Positions 52,676-63,367 are shown, counted from the first letter of the stretch. The stretch is 64,000 bases of DNA from Phycisphaerales bacterium (GCA_035627955.1 DASPKU010000011.1:175658-239657); one strand, 5' to 3'. Notes: generated by a model from the sequence alone, not told the origin. Made by a program: numbers and translations.

Positions 52676-55539
52676 GCGAACCACCGAGCCAACTCGGGCC
52701 CGCGCGGCACGCCCACCGCGTCCGTGGCCGCCGCCTCGTCGAGCGCCGCACGCTGGTGCACGTCCACCCGCGCCCGGATACGACCCCCGCTCCCGCGCCC
52801 CTCCCGCAGCCGCAACCAAAGCACTCCTGGCGCTTCTGGCTCGTCCTCGCCTACCTCGTCACCCTCGCCGCGTCGCACGCCGTGACGCTCATGAAGCCCC
52901 CACCCCCACCGGTGCCGGGCGCCAAGACCGTCACCGTCACCAGCCCCACCCAAGGCGCCCCCGACGAACGCGTCGCCTACCTCGAGTGGACCCCCGACCG
53001 CGACATTGCCTCCCCGCGTGCCATGGCTCCGATGGGTGCCATGGCGACGTCTTCGTCGCTATGGAGCGACTCACCCACGCAAACAACCTCCGCTCTCACC
53101 CCCAACATTCCCACTTCCGACTTCCCAGTTCCGACTTCCCGTCCCCCCGTCCTCCTCATCCACGGCTCCCCCGGCCGCGCCTCCCTCTTCGACAAGCTCG
53201 CCCCCTTGATCGCCGAGCACGGCTACCGCGTCATCGCCGTCGACCTGCCCGGCTTCGGCGACTCCTCCCGCGACATCGAAGACCACTCGATGCTCGCCCA
53301 CTCGCGGCGCATCGCGCAGCTCCTTGACCAGCTCCACATCACCCGCGCCCACGTCGTCGGCTGGTCCAACGGCGGCGGCGTCGTGCTCCACCTGGCTGAC
53401 GCCCTCAAGGACCGCGTCGCCAGCCTGACCCTCCTCGCGGCCGTGGGCGACCAGAAGGTCGAGGGCTCGGGCAGCTACACCCTCGAGCACGTGAAGTACG
53501 CCATCGGCTTCGCGGGCTTCGCCATCCCCGACCTCCTCCCCCACTTCGGCCACTACGACACCTACACCCGCCGCACCGCCTTCCTCCGCAACTTCTGGGA
53601 CAGCGACCAGCGCCCCCTCCGCGCCATCATGAAGCGGCTCACCGCCCCCACCCTCATCGTGCACGGGCGGCGCGACTGCATGCTGCCCGTCAAGGCGGCG
53701 TTCCACCACCACGCCACCGTCGACAACTCCTCGCTCGCCCTGCTTGACGCCAACCACTTCCTGCCCCTCACGCACCCCGCGCAGACGGCCAGCGTGCTCG
53801 TGCCCTTCTTCCAGCGCCACGACCAGCCCGGCACACCCGAGCCGCGCACCGTCACCGACGCGGCCGTGCCGACGATGGCCGATGTGCCGCTGCAGTACTT
53901 CTACTGGGCCGCCGACCGCCTCGAGCCGCAGCACTGGTCCGTGCACGTGCTGGTCATTGCCGCGCTCTCGCTCCTGAGCCCCACGCTGGGCGCCGCGATC
54001 GCCGGCGGGCTCGTCACCATCTACTGCACCGACTACCTCGTCGCTGCCATCGGTGTGCTCGCGGGCGCCCTCCTCCAGATCCCCCTCGCCCCGCTCCTGG
54101 CCCGCGTCTTCCGCCGCTACTTCCGCCCGCTGCCGCCGCGCCTCGCCGCGTTGCGCCTCGCGAAGCCCGCTAGCGCCGGCTGGCTCTCCGCGTTCGTCCC
54201 CGGCTACCGCGAGCGTCTGCTCGTGTCATGCTCGCAGCAGTGCCGCGGCGCGGCCCGCGTCAAGTTCGTTCTCGCCCACGCCCTCGCGCTCGTCCCGCTC
54301 ACGCTCCTCTGGTACGGCCTCGCCCTCGCAGCCTTCATCTCCCTCTACCGCCTCGACAGCAGCGTCACCAGCCTTGCCTTCGTCCTGGTCCTGACCCTCG
54401 TCGGCATCGCGCAGCACGTCCTCACCCTCGCCCTCACCCGCCGCGGCCGCATGCGCCTCATCGCCCTCGCCGAGCGCATCCGCCACTACGAGTACTGGCC
54501 CATGTGGGCCTTCTACGCCCCCCTCGTGCCCTACATCTGCTGGCTCATGCTCAAGCACCGCGGCATGACCCTCATCACCTGCTGCAACCCCGGCATCGAG
54601 AACGGCGGCGGCCTCATCGGCGAGAGCAAGCACGCCATCATGCGCTCCCTCGGCGACCACCCGGCCGTGCTCCCGACCCCGCTCATCGACACCGCGCCAC
54701 CGGAAGACCGCCTCCGACAGCTCCGCGCCGCCATGCAGCGCGCCGAGCTCTCCTACCCCGTCATCCTCAAGCCCGACGCCGGCCAGCGCGGCTTCGGCGT
54801 CGCCCTCGTGCACAACGAACCGGAAGCCGCCGCCTACTTCGCCGGCATGACCTCCCGGGCCGTCGTGCAGCCTTACGCCGAAGGACCGCACGAGTGCGGC
54901 GTCCTCTGGGCCCGCCACCCACGCAGCCCAGCGTCCGACGGCACCACCGGCTTCATCTTCTCCATCACCCGCAAGGACTTCGCCACCATCACCGGCGACG
55001 GCGTGCGCACGCTCGAAGAGCTGATCCTCTCGCACCCGCGCTTCCGCCGCCAGGCCGACGTCTTCCTCGACCGCCTCGCCGACCGCGCCGCCGATATCCT
55101 GCCCGCGGGCGAGACCCTGCGCCTGGGCGTCGCCGGCAACCACTGCCAGGGAGCCCTCTTCCGCGACGGCGCCGACCTCATCACCCCCGAACTCTCGCGC
55201 GCCATCGACACCCTCGCCGCCAGCTTCAAGGGCGACAACGGCGGCGCCCTCGACTTCGGCCGCTTCGACCTCCGCTACGAGTCCGACGATCAGCTCCGCC
55301 GCGGCGAAGCCTTCTCCATCGTCGAGCTCAACGGCACCACCAGCGAATCAACCAACCTCTACGACCCATCGAAGAACATCGTGTGGGCCTACCAGGTCCT
55401 CTTCGCGCAATGGAAGCTCCTCTTCGAGCTCGGCGCCCATCGCCGCGCCCAGGGCGCCTGCCCCATGGGCCTGCGCACGCTCGTGAGCACCGTCGCCCGG
55501 CACTACCTCACCCGCCGCGGCAGCGCCATCTCCAGCTGA
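52672..55539 (+). CDS. alpha/beta-hydrolase - membrane - ATP-grasp fusion protein
   Basis: A 955-residue protein coupled to rlmN (GTGA). A basic N-terminus and one helix (about 52-72) precede a low-complexity linker (about 105-158). An alpha/beta-hydrolase follows, with HGSPG (164-168), nucleophile GWSNGGG (Ser 232), Asp 335 in HGRRDCMLP and His 362 in DANHFLPL: a complete triad. Helices lie near 424-475, 532-560, 566-588 and 608-628. An ATP-grasp domain ends the protein: YPVILKPDAGQRGFGV (695-710), QPYAEGPHECGVLW, DFGRFDLRYESDD and FSIVELNGTTSES (metal-binding Glu 885, Asn 887). ATP-grasp enzymes ligate carboxylates to amines. The hydrolase probably faces the periplasm and the ligase the cytoplasm. 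Substrates unknown. Confidence 0.85.
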   Translation: MSEPPSQLGPARHAHRVRGRRLVERRTLVHVHPRPDTTPAPAPLPQPQPKHSWRFWLVLAYLVTLAASHAVTLMKPPPPPVPGAKTVTVTSPTQGAPDERVAYLEWTPDRDIASPRAMAPMGAMATSSSLWSDSPTQTTSALTPNIPTSDFPVPTSRPPVLLIHGSPGRASLFDKLAPLIAEHGYRVIAVDLPGFGDSSRDIEDHSMLAHSRRIAQLLDQLHITRAHVVGWSNGGGVVLHLADALKDRVASLTLLAAVGDQKVEGSGSYTLEHVKYAIGFAGFAIPDLLPHFGHYDTYTRRTAFLRNFWDSDQRPLRAIMKRLTAPTLIVHGRRDCMLPVKAAFHHHATVDNSSLALLDANHFLPLTHPAQTASVLVPFFQRHDQPGTPEPRTVTDAAVPTMADVPLQYFYWAADRLEPQHWSVHVLVIAALSLLSPTLGAAIAGGLVTIYCTDYLVAAIGVLAGALLQIPLAPLLARVFRRYFRPLPPRLAALRLAKPASAGWLSAFVPGYRERLLVSCSQQCRGAARVKFVLAHALALVPLTLLWYGLALAAFISLYRLDSSVTSLAFVLVLTLVGIAQHVLTLALTRRGRMRLIALAERIRHYEYWPMWAFYAPLVPYICWLMLKHRGMTLITCCNPGIENGGGLIGESKHAIMRSLGDHPAVLPTPLIDTAPPEDRLRQLRAAMQRAELSYPVILKPDAGQRGFGVALVHNEPEAAAYFAGMTSRAVVQPYAEGPHECGVLWARHPRSPASDGTTGFIFSITRKDFATITGDGVRTLEELILSHPRFRRQADVFLDRLADRAADILPAGETLRLGVAGNHCQGALFRDGADLITPELSRAIDTLAASFKGDNGGALDFGRFDLRYESDDQLRRGEAFSIVELNGTTSESTNLYDPSKNIVWAYQVLFAQWKLLFELGAHRRAQGACPMGLRTLVSTVARHYLTRRGSAISS
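53036..53063. repeat. 28-bp dispersed repeat, copy within the fusion gene
   Basis: Identical in reverse complement to 45606-45633. Translated in frame in the linker before the hydrolase domain (residues about 122-131, GAMATSSSLW). Confidence 0.9.
53108..53141. repeat. CCGACTTC short-period repeat within the fusion gene
   Basis: Units of TTCCGACTTCCC translated in frame as SDFPVPTSRP, directly before the first strand of the hydrolase. Related in unit sequence to 48176-48202. Confidence 0.6.
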
Positions 55540-55547
55540 CTCGAAAG

Positions 55548-55566
55548 CCCCTCCCTGAGGGAGGGG
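55548..55566. terminator. hairpin after the fusion gene
   Basis: Stem CCCCTCCC with GGGAGGGG and a 3-base loop, 8 bases after the stop; a G/T-rich tract follows but not a clean T-run. Possible terminator or dispersed palindrome. Confidence 0.55.
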
Positions 55567-55640
55567 TTGGGGTGGGTTGCGTTCGACTCAGTTCATCAAG
55601 CGTCGGTCGACCAAGACCCTGCCGCCAGGCCCTTCTCGGT

Positions 55641-55674
55641 CTTCCGCTTTCCGCCTTCCGCTTTCCGCTTTTCC
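55641..55674. repeat. CTTTCCGC short-period repeat
   Basis: Units CTTCCG, CTTTCCGC repeated about five times, abutting the stop of the HDOD gene. Confidence 0.6.
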
Positions 55675-56897
55675 TACGCCGCCGCCCGCGAGATAAACGT
55701 CGCCAGCCGCTCCCGCTCCGCCGCGTTCGCCAGCTCCAGCCCGAATGCCTCCGCGACCTCCTCCGCGCTCGGCACGCGGCAGCGGTGCGCCAGCAGCCGC
55801 TGCCCCTGCGAGTCGTACAGGTACGCCACCACCGCCCCGTCCTCGCCGCGGCGCAGCTCCACGCTCCGCCCATCCACCATCACCCGCGCCGGCCCCGCCG
55901 CCTCCTCCCGCTGCAGGCTCCGCTCGATCGAGTCATCGATCGCCGTCACCAGCCCCGCGTTCACCCGCTCGATCAGCGAATCAAGATCAGAGATCGCCGC
56001 AGCCACCTCCGAAAACAGGTGGATGGTCTCCGCGTACTCCGTCAAACTCCGCGCGATAATCCCCGCGGCCTCGTCCCCCGTCACCGCCAGCAGCCGCTGC
56101 GTCGTCGCCGTCGCCTCGGTGCCCTTCACCTGCGCGTGCTCCACCAGCGCATCACCATCGAGTTCAATCAGCCCCACCACGTACGCGATCTTGTGCAGCC
56201 GGTGCACCGGCTCGGTCCGCTGCAGGTCCGACGGCCGTGTGTGGTGCCACTGGATCGGGTTGATCAGCAACTCCGGGAACCGCCACCTGCGCGTCACCAC
56301 CGTCACCACGTCCACGTGCGTGAACCCCAGCGATTCGTTCTCGCGCCGGAACAGCGCCCCCGGCGTCCGCGCCTCGCCGTACATGGCCGGGTAGCCATCA
56401 CCCACCAGCCGGCTCATCAGCGGCACGCCGCAGTCCAGCATCAGCCCGATGATGAACGCTTCGGGCACCAGCGTCGGCGCGATCACCCGCGCCGACTCCG
56501 CCGCCAGGCACGCCCGGAACACCGACTGCCCCCACACCTCGCGCGAGATATCCCGCGCCCCCGCGCCCGCCGCCGCGCGGCTCAGCTGCAGGCCCAGCGT
56601 CACCGCCTTGATCCGCTCGATGCCCAGCACCAGGCACGCCCGGTCCAGGCTCGTCACCGGCGTCCGCTGCGCGAACAGCGCCGAGTTCGCCAGCCGCAGC
56701 ACCCGCCCCGACATCGCATGATCGGTGCGGATGATCGCCGCGTAGTCCCTCATCTCCGAGTTGGCCCGCCCCGACAGCTCCAGCAGCCGCAGCGCCACCT
56801 CCGGCCGGCTGGGCACGCCGATCCGCTCCAGCTTCTGGTCCAGAAACTGGTGCAGCTCCACGATCTCGGTTGCAGTCAGCGCGCTGCGGGGCTTCAT
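55674..56897 (-). CDS. HDOD-domain protein
   Basis: A 407-residue protein from ATG 56897. The HDOD core is seen in IGVPSRPEVALRLLELS, IIRTDHAMSGRVLRLANSALF, PVTSLDRACLVLGIERIKAVTLGL, SVFRACLAAESARVI and FIIGLMLDCGVPLMSRL. The metal-binding HD pair is replaced, as normal for HDOD, so it is a regulatory, not hydrolytic, domain. The C-terminal third (HLFSEVAAAISDLDSLIERV onward, then beta VMVDGRSVELRRGEDGAVVAYLY) is unassigned. HDOD proteins often act in signalling and motility. Confidence 0.87.
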   Translation of the reverse strand: MKPRSALTATEIVELHQFLDQKLERIGVPSRPEVALRLLELSGRANSEMRDYAAIIRTDHAMSGRVLRLANSALFAQRTPVTSLDRACLVLGIERIKAVTLGLQLSRAAAGAGARDISREVWGQSVFRACLAAESARVIAPTLVPEAFIIGLMLDCGVPLMSRLVGDGYPAMYGEARTPGALFRRENESLGFTHVDVVTVVTRRWRFPELLINPIQWHHTRPSDLQRTEPVHRLHKIAYVVGLIELDGDALVEHAQVKGTEATATTQRLLAVTGDEAAGIIARSLTEYAETIHLFSEVAAAISDLDSLIERVNAGLVTAIDDSIERSLQREEAAGPARVMVDGRSVELRRGEDGAVVAYLYDSQGQRLLAHRCRVPSAEEVAEAFGLELANAAERERLATFISRAAA

Positions 56898-57139
56898 GGG
56901 TGCGGCAGGCCCTTCAGTAGTGCGTTCGGAGCCGTCACTCGCGCGAACCCTGCGGGGCGTTTCGCGCGCGTTTCGGGGAGAGCACGGCCGCTGGACGACC
57001 CCACCACCCTCCGCACCTGAAATCGGCTTCCCGCCCCCGCGCCTCAAGCACCACCACCGCCGAACTGGGTATTTCACCCCCCCAACTCCGCCAATGCACA
57101 TCCACCCCGGTCCGGTAATCCACGGCACGCGAACCACAC

Positions 57140-57850
57140 TCACGGCTGCAGCCGCGTCGCCAACCACGCCCCGCCCGTGTACCCCTCGCCCGCCGGCGTC
57201 AGCGTCCGCGTCCACACCGCCCGGTCGTGCATCCGCCCCGGCCCGCCCAGCCACAACTCCACCCTCTGCGCAAACAGCCGGTACCCGCCCCAGTGCGGGG
57301 GACGCGGGATGTTCGCCGCGCTGCCCTGCTCCAGCAGCTGCTCCGGCGTCAGCCCCAGCCGCTCGATCGCCTCCGCGTACTGATCCAGCAGCTGTTGCCG
57401 GTCCCGCATCGGCCGGCTCTGACGGCTCGCCCACGCGCTCAGCCGTGACTCCCACGGCCGCTGCGCAAAGTACGCATCGCTCTCCGCCGCCGGGCTCCTC
57501 ACGATCAACCCCTCGAACCTCACCTGCACCTCCGAGTGGTCCCAGTGGAACGTCGCGCTCGCCCGCGGGTTCTTCGCCATCTCCCGCCCCTTGTCCCCCT
57601 CGTAGTTGGTGTAGAACACGAGGTAGCCCTCGGAGGTATTCACCCCACGACACAGCACCACTCGCCCTCGCGGGAACCCATCCTCCCCCACCGTCGCCAG
57701 GCACATCGAGTTGGGGTTCGGCTGCTTCAAGCTCGACATCTGCTCGTCGAACCACGCCTTGAACATCCCGAAGGGCTCATCAGGCAGCTGCGTGGGCAGC
57801 CAGTCGCGGGAGGAGATCACGGCCAGCAGCGCGGGCGGGAGTGTTGGCAT
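57140..57850 (-). CDS. pdxH: pyridoxamine 5'-phosphate oxidase
   Basis: A 236-residue FMN enzyme producing pyridoxal 5'-phosphate. ATG 57850 chosen for family length. Motifs: NSMCLATVGEDGFPRGRVVLCRG, LVFYTNYEGDKGREMAKNPRASATFHW, QVRFEGLIVRSPAAESDAYFAQRPWESRLSAWAS and WGGYRLFAQRVELWLGGPGRMHDR. The final Arg-Leu-Gln-Pro replaces the more usual RLxP ending and keeps it. It is divergent from speA. PLP is the cofactor of SpeA next door, which may or may not be meaningful. Confidence 0.95.
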   Translation of the reverse strand: MPTLPPALLAVISSRDWLPTQLPDEPFGMFKAWFDEQMSSLKQPNPNSMCLATVGEDGFPRGRVVLCRGVNTSEGYLVFYTNYEGDKGREMAKNPRASATFHWDHSEVQVRFEGLIVRSPAAESDAYFAQRPWESRLSAWASRQSRPMRDRQQLLDQYAEAIERLGLTPEQLLEQGSAANIPRPPHWGGYRLFAQRVELWLGGPGRMHDRAVWTRTLTPAGEGYTGGAWLATRLQP

Positions 57851-58098
57851 GAGACAAGGGTAAACACCCCGCACACCCGACAACCAACTCACAACCCCTC
57901 CGCAACTGCCGCAAACTTTGTCCAGCCCACAACTTGTCCGGGTCCCCGACTCCGTTATCTTTTGTGTGGTGGCATCCGGCCGGCGCTCGACGCGCCGTGC
58001 ACGGATCGGGTGGAAGCGACAACGCAAACCTCCGAGCACGGCCGTTCTACTCCGTTCGTTCACGCGCGACCCCGCGCGCCTGCGAGGTGTTCTGCACG

Positions 58099-60099
<2,001 letters not shown>

Positions 60100-60121
60100 C
60101 CTTCACGACCCCACACTCCCC

Positions 60122-60196
60122 ACGACGCCGGGACTGAGCCGCGCCCTCACGACGCCGGGACTGAGCCGCGCCATCACGACGCCGGGACTGAGCCGC
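60122..60196. repeat. 27-bp direct repeat, three units
   Basis: Two near-identical 27-base units (60122-60148, 60149-60175) and a partial third (60176-60196), starting ACGACGCCGGGACTGAGCCG. They follow the speA stop by 22 bases. No spacers, so not CRISPR. Confidence 0.9.
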
Positions 60197-60252
60197 TCTG
60201 GGCGAAGTCCCGGATTGGCGGCGACTTCGCACGTTCGTTGATCGCGCACGCG

Positions 60253-60423
60253 CTACACCCGCCGCAGCGCGTACCGGCTCACCACCGCCCGCTCCCCACC
60301 ATCCACAAACTCCACCAGCACGCTGTTCATCCGCCGCGCCCGCGCCACCACGCGGCAGCGCCGCCCCTTCCACTCGGGCCTGTACTTGCCCCAGCTGTAC
60401 ACATACACCTGCGACGAACCCAT
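60253..60423 (-). CDS. small KOW/SH3-like protein coupled to DNA ligase
   Basis: A 56-residue protein; its ATG shares a base with the ligase stop (TGATG). It is beta-rich: YRPEWKGRRCRVVARARRM, SVLVEFVDGGERAVVSRYALR. I recall similar short proteins as conserved hypotheticals in proteobacteria, also with a CRVLARG-like strand and an LVEF-DG-RAV-SR-ALR end. Basic, possibly nucleic-acid-binding. Not recognised as a named gene. Confidence 0.65.
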   Translation of the reverse strand: MGSSQVYVYSWGKYRPEWKGRRCRVVARARRMNSVLVEFVDGGERAVVSRYALRRV

Positions 60424-61475
60424 CACGCACTCCGCAGCAGCGCCAAGCTCGACCGCGTCGGCCGCGTCACCTGCTCGAACGTGCACTGCCGCGCTGCCTT
60501 GTCCGGCCGCCACCGCAAAAACTTCGTCCCGTGCCGGAACCGCCCCTCGCTGAAGTGGTCGTACCGCACCTCGCACACCAGCACCGGCCGCAGCGCCTGC
60601 CACTCCATGCTCCGCTTGCTGCTCCAGCGGCTCGGACCGCCCGGAGCGTTCCCCGTGAACCCCCCACCACCGCCCGCGGGAACAACCAGCTCCATCAACA
60701 GCGGCGCCAGCCGCCGCTTCTCCGCCGCCTCAAAGCTGCTCGTGAACCCCACGTGGTCCAGCTTCCCTTCCGCGTTGTACAGCCCCAGCAGCAGCGAGCC
60801 CACCTCCGGTCGCTCGGGCGTGCTCTTCTCCGCGAAGCGGAACCCGCCCACCACGCAGTCCGCCGATTGCAGCCGCTTGATCTTCTGCATCCCCGTCCGC
60901 TCGCCGCTCTGGTAGCTCATGTCCAGCCGCTTGGCGATGACGCCGTCGATCCCCGTCGCCCCCTTCAGCCACGCCTGCGCCGCCCGTGCCTCCAGCGTCG
61001 CCGGCGACAGCGGCAGCCGCGCATCGGTCAGGTACCGCGCCGCGAACTTCTCCAGCGCCGCCCGCCGCTCCCGCAGCACCAGTCCCGTCAGGTCCCGCCC
61101 GCGCTCGTCCACCAGCAGGTCGAACACCACCATCATCGCCGGGTGCTCGTTGCTCAGCCTCAGCACGCGGCTCTCCGCCGGGTGGATCCGCATCAGCAGC
61201 TGCTCGAACGACGAGCTCTGCCCGTACGGCACGATCAGCTCGCCGTCGATCACAAACTTTTCCGCCCTCACCGCCCGCAGCAGCGCCGCCACCTCCGGGA
61301 AGTACCGCGTGAGGTCCTGCCCCGACTTGCTCCACATCTTCACCGACTCACCGTCCCGGTACGAAAGGCACCGGAACCCGTCCCACTTGGGCTCGTACTG
61401 CCACGCCCCCATCACCGGCAGTTCCGGCACGGAGAGCGCTTCCATCGGCGGCAACGGCGAAGGGATCGGCAGCAC
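60423..61475 (-). CDS. ATP-dependent DNA ligase (LigD/LigC type)
   Basis: A 350-residue stand-alone ligase. Motif I WQYEPKWDGFRCLSYRDG has the adenylated Lys; FVIDGELIV, MVVFDLLV, IDGVIAKRLDMSYQSGERTGMQKIKRLQSADCVVGGFRF are motifs III-V with the LigC/LigD order. The C-terminal OB domain is present (LLLGLYNAEGKLDHVGFTSSF; VCEVRYDHFSEGRFRHGTKFLRWRPDK). There is no polymerase or nuclease domain and no Ku gene nearby, so it may act in base-excision or stationary-phase repair. Confidence 0.92.
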   Translation of the reverse strand: MLPIPSPLPPMEALSVPELPVMGAWQYEPKWDGFRCLSYRDGESVKMWSKSGQDLTRYFPEVAALLRAVRAEKFVIDGELIVPYGQSSSFEQLLMRIHPAESRVLRLSNEHPAMMVVFDLLVDERGRDLTGLVLRERRAALEKFAARYLTDARLPLSPATLEARAAQAWLKGATGIDGVIAKRLDMSYQSGERTGMQKIKRLQSADCVVGGFRFAEKSTPERPEVGSLLLGLYNAEGKLDHVGFTSSFEAAEKRRLAPLLMELVVPAGGGGGFTGNAPGGPSRWSSKRSMEWQALRPVLVCEVRYDHFSEGRFRHGTKFLRWRPDKAARQCTFEQVTRPTRSSLALLRSA

Positions 61476-61606
61476 ACCCCATTCACCGCTGTGAGCCTGA
61501 GCCGAACCTGAAGCCGCCTTTGTTTCCCCGCAAACCCCCGCTGATCCCCCCGGGCGTACAACGGATCACAAGTCGCGTAAGTCACGCCCCGACAAGGAGG
61601 TACACA

Positions 61607-62362
61607 ATGAGCATGGCCGCCGGAACAACCCGTGGAATGACGATGGATCGCGTGTCCTCCTACGCCGCCGCGGTGAAGCGCATCAGCTGGGGCGCGGTCT
61701 TCGCCGGCACCATCATCGCCGTCGTCACGCAGCTCATGCTCGGGCTGCTGGGCATGGGCATCGGCATCGCGAGCGTGGACCCCGCCACCGCAACGAGCGA
61801 AACGGGCAAGGCCTTCGGCATCGGCATGGCCATCTGGTGGGTCGTCTCCTCCCTGATCTCCCTCTTCATCGGCGGCTGGGTCGCCGGCCGCCTCGCCGGC
61901 TTCCCCAAGCGCGTGGACGGCTCCCTCCACGGCGTCGTCGCCTGGGCCGCCATGACCATGTTCTCCCTCTACCTCGTCAGCACCGCCGTCGGCAACGTCC
62001 TCGGGGGCACCCTCAGCGTCGTCGGCCAGGGCCTCCAGGCCGCGGGCCAGACCGCCGTCGCCGCCAACACGCAGCCACAGGGCACGCAGTCTCAGCCGAC
62101 CGTGACCGAGCAGGACGTTGAACGCACCCAGCAGCAGGCGCAGCAGAAGATGGCGGAGGTAACCGAGGACGCCAAGCAGACCGCGCAGCAGGCCAAGGGC
62201 CCCGTCGCCGCCGCGGCCATCTGGTCCTTCGTCGCCCTCTGCCTCGGCGCACTCGCCGCGGGCCTCGGCGGCGGCATGGGCGCGCCCCGCACGCTCCCCG
62301 TCATGGCCGCCACCAGCGTGAGCACCACAACCGGCGCCACCAGCAGCAGCAACGCGGCCTAG
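61607..62362 (+). CDS. membrane protein of unknown function (PhnA-like group)
   Basis: A 251-residue protein from ATG 61607 with AAGGAGGT upstream. Hydrophobic helices near 29-52 (GAVFAGTIIAVVTQLMLGLLG), 73-98, 107-130 and 202-222. A Gln/Thr/Ala-rich coiled segment (about 147-195, TEQDVERTQQQAQQKMAEVT) separates helices 3 and 4. The opening RISWGAVFAGTII resembles proteins loosely annotated as PhnA-like in proteobacteria. Function unknown. Confidence 0.8.
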   Translation: MSMAAGTTRGMTMDRVSSYAAAVKRISWGAVFAGTIIAVVTQLMLGLLGMGIGIASVDPATATSETGKAFGIGMAIWWVVSSLISLFIGGWVAGRLAGFPKRVDGSLHGVVAWAAMTMFSLYLVSTAVGNVLGGTLSVVGQGLQAAGQTAVAANTQPQGTQSQPTVTEQDVERTQQQAQQKMAEVTEDAKQTAQQAKGPVAAAAIWSFVALCLGALAAGLGGGMGAPRTLPVMAATSVSTTTGATSSSNAA

Positions 62363-62403
62363 CCGCGCTCGTTCTTCTTCATCAGCGGTGTACGCACCAA
62401 AGC

Positions 62404-62436
62404 AGAAGCCCCGGCGGGGGGTACGCCGGGGCTTCT
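62404..62436. terminator. strong hairpin after the PhnA-like gene
   Basis: Perfect 13-base arms (AGAAGCCCCGGCG, 62404-62416, with 62424-62436), 7-base loop, then TGCTGTT. It lies in a convergent gap and may serve both sides. Confidence 0.8.
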
Positions 62437-62497
62437 TGCTGTTAGAGGCAGACGACGAGGTGTCCGCACTCCGATCGATCTCTCTCTCCGCTACAAC

Positions 62498-63367
62498 TCA
62501 GCAGGGGCTCCCGCCCAGCACGCGGAAGAACGCCTCGATGTCCTGGTCCGTGCCGATGTCGCCGTCGCCGTTGAAGTCGGCGCCGCCGCTCCAGCACGTC
62601 GAGCAGCAGCTCCCGCCCAGGCACGCGAAGAACGCCTCGATGTCCTGATCGGTGCCGCTGTCGCCGTCACCGTTGAAGTCCTGCGGGCCGCACTGAGGGC
62701 CACCGCCGCCGTTCACAGTGAACCGCACATTGTCGAACCCCGCCTGCCAGAAGTTCGCGATGTAGAACCAGCCCGGCTTCATCGTCGTCACCCGCACCTC
62801 GTCCACGCTCGCCAGCACGCTCGCGAACGTCCGGTTCGCCGGCAGGCGCGGCTCATAGGTAACCGGGTCCTCGTCCCCAGTGCCGCCCCAGCCCGCCGGG
62901 AGCGTCGCCGAGTTCGTGTCCGCGATCGTCCACGTATAGGTCCGCCACTCGCCCCGCGGGGGCAGCGCCGGGCCCGTGCTGTACACGCTCACCGGCACAT
63001 CACCGCCGTAATCCACGAACTCAAGCGTGAGGTCGAAGTTGGCGGGGTCCATGTCCTCATCGAACCAGTTCCGCAGCTGGTTGATCACGAAGTCCACCGA
63101 GATCGTCATGTTCGGGTGAACCGTCAGGTTCCCGATCACCGGGCTCTCGGTGTCGTCATTCCGCAGCGTCACGCCCCAGAAGTCCTGGAACGGGATGCCC
63201 ATGTACACGCCGGGGTTGCCGGGGCCGTAGATCTCCTGATTGCCATTGACCAGCCAGCCGCCATAGGTCAGGCCCTCGAAGTCCTGCGAGTCGATCACCT
63301 GACCGCAGGCAACGCTGGCCAGCCCGCACACACCCAGGAACGCGAGAAGAGTGGAACGCTGCTTCAT
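62498..63367 (-). CDS. secreted protein with GC-type dockerin repeats (2)
   Basis: A 289-residue protein from ATG 63367 with a signal peptide (LLAFLGVCGLASVACGQ). The middle is a beta-sandwich, jelly-roll-like (DSQDFEGLTYGGW at the start; NFWQAGFDNVRFTVNGG before the dockerin), reminiscent of carbohydrate-binding modules. Two repeats DFNGDGDSGTDQDIEAF and DFNGDGDIGTDQDIEAF with the linker ACLGGSCC follow, ending SPC. The dockerin is nearly identical to that at 11800-13353, supporting a shared anchoring system. Confidence 0.87.
   Translation of the reverse strand: MKQRSTLLAFLGVCGLASVACGQVIDSQDFEGLTYGGWLVNGNQEIYGPGNPGVYMGIPFQDFWGVTLRNDDTESPVIGNLTVHPNMTISVDFVINQLRNWFDEDMDPANFDLTLEFVDYGGDVPVSVYSTGPALPPRGEWRTYTWTIADTNSATLPAGWGGTGDEDPVTYEPRLPANRTFASVLASVDEVRVTTMKPGWFYIANFWQAGFDNVRFTVNGGGGPQCGPQDFNGDGDSGTDQDIEAFFACLGGSCCSTCWSGGADFNGDGDIGTDQDIEAFFRVLGGSPC

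Noticed and set aside
56898..57755. N-terminal extension of the HDOD protein
   Set aside because: The region overlaps pdxH on the same strand in another frame and translates to Gly/Arg/Ala-rich sequence; ATG 56897 directly precedes the conserved domain.
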